Positions 51,201 to 63,200 of a DNA stretch of 64,000 nt are shown here, in pieces. The notes beneath the pieces were generated by a model that had not been told where the DNA came from, ran no database searches, and saw nothing but the letters and a program-made list of their open reading frames with translations. The position numbers and the translations under genes are program-made. This stretch comes from Nilaparvata lugens (taxonomy: Eukaryota; Arthropoda; Insecta; Hemiptera; Delphacidae): positions 22,935,661-22,999,660 of the forward strand of contig NC_052516.1 in the NCBI RefSeq assembly GCF_014356525.2, written 5' to 3'. How positions within the stretch are numbered: the first letter of the stretch is position 1; each line of letters starts with the position of its first letter.

Positions 51201-54200
51201 CTCCACTTCGTCACATTATAAAATGCATTTCCTTTTTCAAAAACTGCCCGTCTACTTGAAAAATCCTGTCAATTTGAGAATAAGTCACTATAAAAAATTA
51301 GTCAACGATTGGGTGACTTCCCTAAACCCAGAGGAGCAGGAAGGTATTTTAGTATCACCTTACTCTTTCCGATGATTGTACCTTTTTTTTTTGGCTAATA
51401 ATTATTGTATATTGCCTAAACATTGAGGGTGAGTGACTGATGGGTGAATGAGTACGCTTGTTGGATGTGAGTGTTCTTGATCCTTGGTCAAAAAAGCAGG
51501 TTTTCAACAATATTATTGTATCTTTTTTACGATTTTATTTTGTTCGTCGATCTCACCGTGCTTCCCACTTCGTTTTTAGTTTTGGTTTATTTTATTTTTA
51601 TCCATAATAATACCTCTCTCCAGATTGAGTTTTGTTTTATTTGTTACACTAGTTCCATTTATTCTTAAATAATTTTTTTTCTATTTTTATTGTATTTATA
51701 GTCATAATTTTGCATAGCTATGAATAGTTAAATTTAAGATTATTTATATTGGATGCTACTAGACAACTCGCTCCTCTCTCACAGGCATGTGCCCATAAGA
51801 GGAGCCTCCAATCACATGTATTTTTATTTTCTATGTTTTACATACAAATGTATTGTTAATCTTTTTTGGAGAATAAAGAATTTCAATTTCAATTTCAATT
51901 TCAACTTGTGCAAGTGTAACAAAATAACCAACTACTTATTAATACTAAAATAATGATAATGACACATAATAATAGAATATAATAGAGTATAAAGAACACT
52001 TACAACAAGAAATCACTATCAATAGCCACAAAATTGAAGCATTACAAGACAGTCACTCAACCGGTAATAACTTACGCAAGTGAAACCATCTTTAAAACTA
52101 CCAATACCATCGCAATAGACAAATTACTAAAAATCGAAAGAAGAATCATCAGAACCTGTATTAACAAGAACTATCAAGTAGATGGACACTGGAGATTAGC
52201 TTCCAACGAAACTGTTTACAAAGAAATGAACCTGTCACAAGTACAATAAAAAAAAGCGAATATCTTTCTTCGGTCACCTGATTAGAGCTTCGGAGGACAG
52301 ACTAAGCAGAAGAATTATTGAAAAGTTGTGGAAAAGTAAAACAAATATAAAATGGATTGACGAACTCAAGGAGGATATGAGAGAGTTGAATATAACATTC
52401 GAAGATTTGAAGAACAAGTCGGACAACATCAGAATCCTGAAGGACAAACAGACCAGACTGCAGATCAAAGTCAGACACAGAATGGGAAGAGTGATTTCGG
52501 ACGAGGAAAGGAAATTAATTTCTGAACGAATGAAGAAATATTGGGCTGAGAGAGGACGGAGTAAAGGTGGAAGATACTGACTACAGTGGTCCAATGAAGG
52601 CCATAAAATTATAATAATAATAATAAACCATATGTTTTCGTTGTCAACAAAAATGCAAATGAATTGTTTTCGTAGTAAATAGTGTCTCCATTTTCTTATA
52701 GACTCCACAATGGCATAGGCTTCTTTCTCAACAGCTGAATGCCTGGTTTCACTTTGGGACAAAGTTCGTGAGAAAAAGGCTACTGGTCGAGAATTTTGTG
52801 TTAATGTTGCACCAATTGCAAAATCTGATGCATCTGTCTCAATTATGAATGGTACATTTTCATCAACAAAGAGCAGTACCGCGGAAGCAATTTCATTTTT
52901 CAACAATTCCAAAGTTTCCATCTGATCTTGAGATAGAGGGAATTTCTGTGTGTGGACAAGGGGGTGAATCTTTTGAGAAAAGGTTTTAATCCATCGGGAG
53001 TAATGAGCCAGTAATCCCATGAGTCGTTTCATTTCTTTAGCATTTCTTGGGGGTGGAAAGTTCATGAGTGGTGCAAGGCGTTCTGGGTCAGGTTTAATTT
53101 CTCCATGTTTTATCTCATACCCAAGGAACTTCAATGATTTTTTTGAAAATTTACATTTTTCTTCATTTATAGTCAAGCCATACAATTCAATTACTTGTTG
53201 AAATTTCTTAAGATTTCTGTCATGTTCTTCTTGATCTGAACCGCAAATGACAACATCATCCAAATAGGCAAAGCAGTCGTTCAAATTCTCTCTTTCTATA
53301 AGTCCGTTTATTGTACGTTGGAAGGCAGCTACTCCATTGGTTACTCCGAATGGTATTCGTTTGAACTGATAAAGTTTTCGGCCTACTTCAAAGGCAGTGT
53401 AATGTCGTTCATTCTCAAGGATCGGTATTTGATGGTAAGCTGACTTGAAATCTACAGTACTAAAAAAGTTGTACTTGGCAATTGTGTTTATAAGATCTTC
53501 GATCAATGGGAGAGGGTATGCGTCTAAATTTGTGAATTTATTAATAGTCTGTGAATAGTCTATGACCATTCGTTTCTTCTGTCCATTGGTTACAATGAAA
53601 GGCTGGGCACGCCAACTGGACTGGCTTTCCTCAATTATTCCTTCTGTAAGGAGGCGATTGACCTCATTCTTCATGAATTCATAGTCATCTTGTGGGTGTC
53701 TTCTGGATCGGGTAGTTATTGGGTGGCAATCGGGAGTCAAGTCATTGAAAAGGGAACATGGTTTTATCATGGCCTCCACCAAGAGGCAATCTTTCAAGGG
53801 TGGTGTGGTTGTAGAATTATTATCTATTACAAGAGGCTGTTTATTACCATTGAATGCTAAACTTATTGTAGAGTGATTCATCAAAAAATCGTGACCAAGT
53901 ATCACATTGCAACAGCATTCTTTTAATACCAAGAGTTTAATATTGTTGTATTCATTTCCTTTGTACACAATATTGCTATAAACACATGCTTTTGTAGCGG
54001 TGTTATGTTGAACAGATGCAAATCTTATAAAACAAGAATCTGATGCAGTTTTAAATTTATTTGTTTTTGCAAATTTTTCATCAATAAAACTGGCAACACT
54101 TCCGGTATCAATAAGAGCTGGTGTATTTATTCCATTCACCGAAACAATAATTGTAGCTTTAGAAAGATTACTGGCTATACCAGCTGCAGTAATAGTTTTT

Positions 54201-57200
54201 TATATCCGCAACGTTGGCATTGAACGGATTTCTCTACAATTGCCTGTCGATTTTGGGTTACAGCATTAACATCTGAGAAAGATTCACTCAAGCTTATGTT
54301 TTTATTTTCTTCAACAGAGTTTGTATAACAAGTACTTTTAAAGGAGTCGGCATATGTTTTTGCGGATTCAAGAACACGTGCTTGGGAAACGGTTTCTTGT
54401 AGACTCAAATCTCCTTGTTGAAAAAGTTTTTCTTTAATTTCAATAGAACATAACCCTGAAACAAGAGCATCTCTAATATGCTCGTTTTTGTTTTCTTCGG
54501 CTGACACTCTAGTGAAGTTACATGATAAGCTTAATCTTTTTAGTTCAGAATAGTAGTGATCAATGGACTCACCTATTTGTTGTTTTGCATTAGCAAGGCA
54601 GTATCGTGCATAAATTTCGTTCTTCGGTTTAACGAACATATCTTCCAACATGGATATAGTTTCTTCATATGAAGTATAGCTTTCCACAATTTCGTATAAA
54701 GCAGGTGATAAGAAGTTTACCAATATTTTCATTTTGTCTTTGGTTGTCGTTCCTTCTAAGAAATTTTCGAACGTCTTTTTCCAATGTTTCCACTCTCTCT
54801 CTGCCGTAGGCGAATCTGGGTCGATAGATAATTCCTTTGGCTTGAGAAACTTGTCAATATGTGATTCCATCTTATCTTCTTCGTAGTTACGGTTTTCAAT
54901 CGTTTTTGTCTTTTTCTTTGTCGGCATTTTATTTGATTAAATTGAAATAAGTAAACTCTTCATTTGTAGAGCTTTAATCAAATATAATTGAACATGACTT
55001 TCTACTAGTAACGGATCAACAACATTTGATATTTATGAATGAATCAATGACAACGAAAAAGACAAAAACGATTGAAAACCGTAACTACGAAGAAGATAAG
55101 ATGGAATCACATATTGACAAGTTTCTCAAGCCAAAGGAATTATCTATCGACCCAGATTCGCCTACGGCAGAGAGAGAGAGTGGAAACATTGGAATTGTTG
55201 AAAAATGAAATTGCTTCCGCGGTACTGCTCTTTGTTGATGAAAATGTACCATTCATAATTGAGACAGATGCATCAGATTTTGCAATTGGTGCAACATTAA
55301 CACAAAATTCTCGACCAGTAGCCTTTTTCTCACGAACTTTGTCCCAAAGTGAAACCAGGCATTCAGCTGTTGAGAAAGAAGCCTATGCCATTGTGGAGTC
55401 TATAAGAAAATGGAGACACTATTTACTACGAAAACAATTCACTTTGATCACTGACCAAAAATCAGTCACATTCATGTTTGGCACTCAACACAATAGAAAA
55501 ATAAAAAATGAAAAGATACAAAGGTGGCGCCTAGAATTATCTGAATACAAATTCAACATAGTCTACAGACCTGGAAAAGAAAATGCACCAGCTGATGCAC
55601 TCTCTCGTATATGTATTACAGCTGGTTGTTCAACATTGAACTCAGCTTTGGCAAAATACCATGATGAACTTTGTCACCCTGGTGTAACTCGTTTCTACCA
55701 CTGGCTCAGAATGAAAAATCTTCCCTATAGCCTACTGTAGATGATGTAAGGAAAATTTGCTCCAATTGTGCAATTTGCTCTGAAATAAAACCACAGTATA
55801 TGAAGACAAAAGGAAATCTCATAAAGGCAACAAAACCTTTTGAACGAATTGATATGGACTTCAAAGGACCCGTACAATCAAAAACAAGAAATAAATACCT
55901 ACTGGTGATGGTTGATGAGTACTCAAGATTCCCTTTTGTATTTCCTTGTCCAGACATGACTGCGAGAACAGTCATAAATTGCCTGGTCTCATTAATATCA
56001 ATGTTTGGCCTTCCAAGCTATATTCACACAGACAGAGGAACATCCTCATGTCAACTGAGTTGAAGAGCTTTCTTGGCTCAAAAGGGATAGCAACTAGTAG
56101 ATCAACGCCTTACAATCCGAGAGGGAATGGTCAAGTAGAGCGATATAATGGAATTATATGGAAAGCAATAACACTAGCTCTAAGATCACGAGGACTTGAT
56201 TCAAATCGATGGGAGGAAGTGTTGCCTGATGCACTTCACTCTATTCGATCTCTTTTGTGTACTACAACAAATTGCACCCCTCATGAACGAATGTTCCTAC
56301 ACATGAGATCCTCAACAAATGGACAGTCACTACCATCTTGGCTAATGAGCCCAGGACCAGTTTGGCTGAAGAAAATGAACCGAAATTCAAAGCAAGATTC
56401 ATCAGTAGAAGAAGTTGAATTGATTGAGGCAAACCCAGAGTATGCTCACATTCGTCGCCCTGATGGACAAGAGTCCACTGTGTCGCTCCGTCATCTTGCC
56501 CCTAAGATAACACGAAAATCTAGCCGGGTAGAATGATATGATAAACCATATGTTTTCGTTGTCATTGATTCATTCATAAATATCAAATGTTGTTGATCCG
56601 TTACTAGTAGAAAGTCATGTTCAATTTTATTTGATTAAAGCTCTACAAATGAAGAGTTTACTTATTTCATAGAGTATAATACATAAAGGAAATTCATCAC
56701 TTAAATATTAAAAAATAAATAACAATACTGATAAATCTCCTTTCTTGCATACACTATACAGCTATAAATGAAAAATATGTGGAAATAGTGAACCATGCAA
56801 GTGATAAAATGACGTCGACATGATGGAGTAGGCCTACAGTTGAGAGCAATGCAGTTAGACAATGATTATTCATTAATTAGCATTTGAACAAATGCAACTT
56901 CCAATTTATTTCCATCTGTGATGTTTTTCATTTTAATAATAATTACTTACATATTATTGATACAGAAAACTAATTGCTATATTGAGAAAATGTGGTCTCC
57001 AATATGTGTCGGGATGCCACTATTTTTGCTCTAGTTGTATTTTTTAAATTCAAGGAAAGTGAAGTTAGTTAGTATAGGCCTAATTTCTAAAAAATAAGTT
57101 GAGACTTGACCCTCCTCCATTCGTTGAAATTACAGCGTTGCCAAATTGTGCTAATTGCAACTTTCTCAAATTTCTAATTTAACCACAGAATTGTATGTAG

Positions 57201-60200
57201 AATATCATCCCCGATATTGCAGTGGTGCTGAAAAATTTTTAGGGTTGAAAGATTGAATATTCAAATTTATTTCTTCTTCCTCCTTGCCTATTCCCCATTA
57301 TTTGGGGTCGGCTCTCCTTGATCTAAGTCTCCAGTTGGAACGATCCTGGGTCGTCTGATTTGTCAGGTTCAACTGCTTCATATTTTTATGAACTAAACCT
57401 AGCCATGTGAGACGGGGTCTGCCTCTGCCCCTCGGCTGTGTCTCCATATCAAGTACTTTCCTTGTCATATGATTGGGTGAACGTCTATTTATATGTCCAT
57501 ACCAGCACAATCTTCCTTCCATTATCTTCTCATAGACCGGTTCCACCCGGAAACTGCCCCGAACATGCGTGTTTCGAATATCCCTTTAGTCATACCCCTT
57601 TCCCATCTCAGCATTTTCATTTCAGCAGAATGAAGTTTCTCTTCTTGCTGTTTTTCCAGGGGCCAACACTCTCTACCATATAACATTGCTGGTCGCACTG
57701 CAGCTTTAAACACTTTTTCCTTGATGGGCACAGCCATTCTTTCGTCGCAAAGTACCCCCGTTAGCTCTCTCCATTTAATCCATCCAGTGTTTATACGGCT
57801 TGAAATGTTAGAATCTATGCTTCCATCATGGCTGATTATGGAGCCAAAATATTTGCATTGACTAACTGCTGGGAGTGGAGTACCTTGCAAGTGTATGTGC
57901 GCCTGCGCATGATCATCATTGTCTCCAAAGCTGCAGTGCATATAGACAGTCTTCTCTCTGCTAATTCTCAGACCAGCTGCTTCCAGGCTGGCACGCCACA
58001 AATCAAGAGACTGTTGCAATTCTTCTGGCGTTCTTCTTATGAGAACGATGTCATCCGCATAAATTCAAATTTATTTGCCTCAAAATTATACATAAAAACA
58101 ATACAATGTATTAAATAATTAATAATACATAAAAAATCACTTTTAAGTACTAAAAATATTGAAGGAAATTCTATTTTTTGTTATTAAATTGAAAACATTG
58201 CAAAAATATGCTCTTCTTTCTCCTCTCAGAATATTGTGGGGTGCTGTGATAAGTAAGAATTTCATATAAAAATAACGGAAAATAATGAACAAAAATAAAT
58301 AAAATGAAAATGCAATCTATTTAAAATAAATATTGTGAGTTGGAGTGAAAATAATTTTGATTTGAATTTGTTACAGGTTCAAAAGACAGCCAACACACAA
58401 AAACAGGTGGCGGCGCGGCACTGCGTCGTCAGCATTCGAGCGGCAGCGACGACACGCCGGGAGGCGGCAAGGGAGGCGGAGGTGGAGGGGGGATCAGTTC
58501 GGGTTCCCCCTTCTCGTCCTGCTCCCCTGGAGGCGGTGGCGGAGGTGGCAGCTCTGCCGCTGCGGCGGGAGTCAAGCGGTGGGCGTCGCTCGAGGATCTG
58601 GCATCTGTGACGTCACATGTGGGGGGCAGTGGTGGGGGTGGAGGTGGTCAGGGGGGTGGGGGTGACATGGGAGGGGCCTACGAGGCACAGGAGACGGGAG
58701 GTGGCAAGAAGGGGGTGGCTGGGAAGGCTGCGGCGAAGGCTAAGAAGGGTGTCAAGTCGAATGGTAAGTCAAATGTGGTTTATTTATTTACAAAGTTTTA
58801 CTATTTTCCTTCTTGCGTTTCAATTTATTTCATAAGCTAGCAGCTAACCCGTGCTCCGCCCGCAACAGTCTAATTAAAAACTTGACAAACTGAAAACTTG
58901 ACCTACTGAAATCTTGATGAATTTTAATTATGCCTATAACCATCCTCAGTAAATTAATAATCAATAACTTATGCAAAATTTCAAGTTAATGAGTTGAGTA
59001 GTTGAGACGTGATGATGCTTCGTCATTCATGAATTTCCTATCCTGTACGTGTATAAGCCAATTCTTTCCTTTATTATAATTGAATCGACCTGAGGAGAAA
59101 GGGAACATGTCAAAAATTTTCATTTTTTTTTTAATGGTTGAAATGAGTTGTTTACTGTGGGATACATCGATTGGAGTTGAAAGGGAAGATGTCAGCATTC
59201 TCTTTATACGAGAAACAGTTATCGTATTTTTGCTGTACTGGAGTGAAAGGGAACTAGTCATGACACACATGTTCCCTTTCAACGCCGAACATTAAAAAAT
59301 TAGCTGTTTGTCAGTTGTGATTTTCATGCTATTGTTAGGTTACCTTTTATTAACGCGTTGCTTTGAGGTTAGATTGCTTTCGGTTGAGGTGTTTATTGTA
59401 AAAGTTGAAGAGTGATAATTTATAATATCATCATGAGTAATAGGAAGTTAACAAAAAACTCTATTTTAAGGGGTGAATCTTATATAAGTGATTATACTGG
59501 ATTAAAATTGTTGTCTTAAAAGAGTTTGCTCCCTAATGACAAAAAAACAATATTGAAATTATCAATACTTTTATCTGTATTCAGTTTTTTCTTTCCCCTG
59601 AAAAATTTTGGTTTTTGACATGTTTTCCATTCCTCTTCAGACCGATTCAATTATAGGTAAAGGATTTACATAAGTTCGTCAAGTTCAGTACCTATTTTGA
59701 CCAGTCCTTGAGATACTAAAACACATGGGAAAATTGAACTTGTCTTCTTAACAGTAAAAACATTCTGGCAAATATATTTTGGTAATTGTTACTCTGTATT
59801 AAAAAGTTTTAGGTCAAGCCGTATGCCTATTCCACACTATCGCCAACTCACTGATCTTGTAATCCACACTGCAATGTGATCATTTGAGAATCCACACTCT
59901 TGCGCTTGTCGTCATTTGTACACATTGGACGAAAGTGTGGATGCGGCATGAGGTTTGATCTCTAATCATATTCCTATGATCTGTTCTTATATTTATTCGC
60001 AAATCAATCAATCAATCGTTTATTTTCCTTCATACAATGCATACATGAATGTCTATAGTTACATAAATACAATTGACAAAAAAATAAGTTAAAAGTAGAA
60101 TAGTATTATTATTAAATTCGGAAAGTCCCTGAAAAGGTTAAAAACCTGAGCGCAGCGGCCGAGTGTTACTAAAAACAAAATTATTTCTAAGATAAATAAA

Positions 60201-63200
60201 ATTGGTGGAATCCTATTAACATCTAAATTTGAAAAAATTACTGTATTCATAAAATAGAATTATAGTACCCTTTGAAATTAATAGAATAAGAATACAAATT
60301 ATAACGTTGGTGTGATCAACGAAATTAGTAGTTATAATTTGTATTCTATTATTTTTATTATTAATTGTACACGTGAAATTCTAACCTTATCTTGGACTTT
60401 GTCACTTATAAATTTGGAAGAAAAATAGCACAAGGACTACCTTATTATTTGATCATTCAATGTTATTACATTAGTGTCATTTGCATTGTAAATAAATAAA
60501 TAAATTTTATTAGTTCCAAAGGGAACTATAATTCTATTTTATAAATACAAGAACGTAGCCCTGAATTAATACATATCAAGAAGATATGGAACTATCACAG
60601 ATATTCATAAATATACATAATCATCATTTTTTGTACAACTTTTGGGAGAAATCTTGTTTGATTCCATGTTTTCATAAATAAATAAAATGTTTTGTTATTG
60701 CAGTGACCGATGACAAGAATGAAACCCTGAATAACCATAAAGTGAATAATGCCAACCTGTCAGGCAGTAAGAGGCCTCTGCAGATCAATAATAACATCCA
60801 GCGCAACAGGGCTAATATCGAGAAAAATGTGTTCAAATCTGCTAAAAAAGGTGAGTTGTATTATAAAATAGTTTTTAGGTTTTATAAAATGCATAATTAT
60901 ATTGAAAAAATAGTTTTTAGGTTTTATAAAATGCATAATTATATTGAAAAAATAGTTTTTGGGTTGTTATTAAACGCATACTCTCATACAGATTCAACCC
61001 ACGCTTTCTATAGTGATGCAACTCACGTTATCTAAATGGGGTTACTTTTAGACACTATAGTGAGGTCCACGTTAAAATGGCAGTGGAGAAAGATAGGAGA
61101 AAATCCTTGCCGATCCTCTGTCTTGTCAATGCCTTCTATAGACGGTAGCTGATACAGGTTTATTGATGTAATATAAGCTGTTCATCCTCGTTGAAAATAA
61201 TCAATTACATTACATTAAGCAAGAAATTATATTTTAAAATAATTTCATAATTAAGATGAAATATTTTGTGCAATCTGAGTACAGTATCAGAGTGAATAGT
61301 ACATAGTCTACAGATTATACTCTTAGCTGATGTAATCTGAATTGAACTTATAATTTTTTATTTGTATATATAAATGAAGCATCCAGGATTGTTAAAAGAC
61401 GATCTGGCAACAGAGCAAAGCGAGAAAGAGATAGCGCTATCCGCTTTGTTGAATGATAGACAAGGATAGCAAAACCATTGCCAATCAAACACTGCCATTA
61501 TAACGTGGACCTCACTTTAGTCTCCACCTTACTTTGGTAGTTACTAGTAGTTCTGTGAACAGTAGACCTCACGTAGTATTCTCATCCACAAGTACCTGAT
61601 TGAAACTATAGACCTTATGGAAATACAGCAATAGACTGGCTTCTCCACACATCTGTATAATCACTTGTCAGCTGATGTTATGAATAATTCTATAGTCTGA
61701 TTTTTACGGTAATATTGGCGTATGAAGGAGGCTCCTTTTTCCTTTTATATTATCCTTGAAATGCAAAATTCCCAAAAAACCAATTGAAATTATTAAGTAC
61801 GCTTCTAGATATCTTACCGGTTGCATTTACGGCTACTAAAGTTAATCGTGATGAAATTTTACGAAATTTCTCCTTGAGGGAGGTAGAATTCGTCTTTAAT
61901 AAGCGATTAATCACAGTTATACAGTATTTTATATTATTTAGTAGTTTGTTGAATGATTACTTTTAATATATGTTCCCGGTTGTCTCCGTACTACGGTTGT
62001 TGTTGTACGTACAATATTCTATTAAAGTTAACTGTGTTTAAATGACTGTCAAATGCCACAAGATTTATTCTTGAAAATCGTCTCTAATCAGTGATCAATC
62101 ATGGTTGTATTCAATATGTATACGTACAGTAAAAGCTGAATAATACACAAACTGAAATATTGCATTTTCAATTGTTTTACTTGTATTATGTGTTAAGAGA
62201 GCATTTATGGGATATCATCCTTGTGCTCTCATATGTATCTCAAATAAATAAATAATTATGAAGTGAACAAGTGATGACGTGAAAGTCAATTCTACTTTTT
62301 ACATTTAAGTTGTTAACTTGACTGTTCTGTGGCTTCAGAAACCCAATTCTAGTTAATTGTACTATCTACGTCAGTTGTTAACTTCATTGCTTCATGCTGT
62401 GTTGAGCCCTGACAAGGGCTGTTGTTCCTGCCACCAGACCTCCGCAGATTGAATAAAACAAGACAACTTGTTAACAGGGTTGTCTCAAGGAATGAGTTGC
62501 CAATAGCTAAGGAGCTAAATAATGCACCAGCAAGACGGCTACAATCTAGGAGGTATCTGAGATTAGATGATCAGAATGGTCAGGATATTGGAACAATTTG
62601 GAAGGCAAGGTGGTCCTCCTCATCAGTGAAGAATAAACACCTAATTGAGGATCCAAACGGAGAGGTGCCAGGGACACTGCTTGGCCGCCGGCAGTGGTGC
62701 TGTTTGAACAGGTTCCGGACATCTACTGGAAGATGCGCCCAGTCTCTTGCCTAATGGGGCTTTACACCTGACCCATACTGTGAATGTGGCGAGATACAGA
62801 CAATGGAGCACTTGGTTTCAAACTGCCCTCTGTTCCCATGTGAGGGAGGATTGCAGGAGGTGCATGCGGCAAGTGATATGTGGCTTAAATGGATCGAACG
62901 AGTATTACAGAGAATTGACATTTGAGGCAGACCCATAGAGGCCTTTCCAAAATATGCAGTAATACTGCATATTATAGCATACTGTCCTTCAATGTACATC
63001 TTTGATGTAATTTCTGTTTCGTATTTTTTAAATTATGACAAGTCACTTCTGAAGCTTCCACTTGCTGGCCCATAAAGCATAAAAGCTTATATATATTGCT
63101 TCATGGATTCAGGTAGCCTACATTGTTTAATTATTGTACTTTGTATGACTTTTCAGTAAGTTGTTTTGATTGGTTCATGGTTGCAGGTAACCTATTTTGT

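Larger units (their letters stand above)
52624..56669. mobile_element. Rearranged Ty3/Gypsy LTR retrotransposon, head-to-head halves
   Basis: Left half is on the minus strand (LTR 55058-54943, gag 54927-54175, protease and RT and part of RNase H 54139-~52647). The right half is on the plus strand (start of gag ~55055-55190 fused to RNase H, then integrase to 56534 and LTR 56539-56669). A 23-bp piece of LTR start, TAAACCATATGTTTTCGTTG, sits at 52624-52646 in the same orientation as the right LTR. LTRs are short (~131 bp, TG...CA). The RNase H segment ETDASDFAIGATL is present in both halves in opposite orientation. No target duplication is evident. Confidence 0.8.

Noticed and set aside
59080..59295. 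71-codon + and 98-codon - frames
   Set aside because: Inside the 580-bp MITE; open on both strands by chance.
61784..61966. 60-codon + frame after the Helitron fragment
   Set aside because: No motif, no splice context, AT-rich composition.
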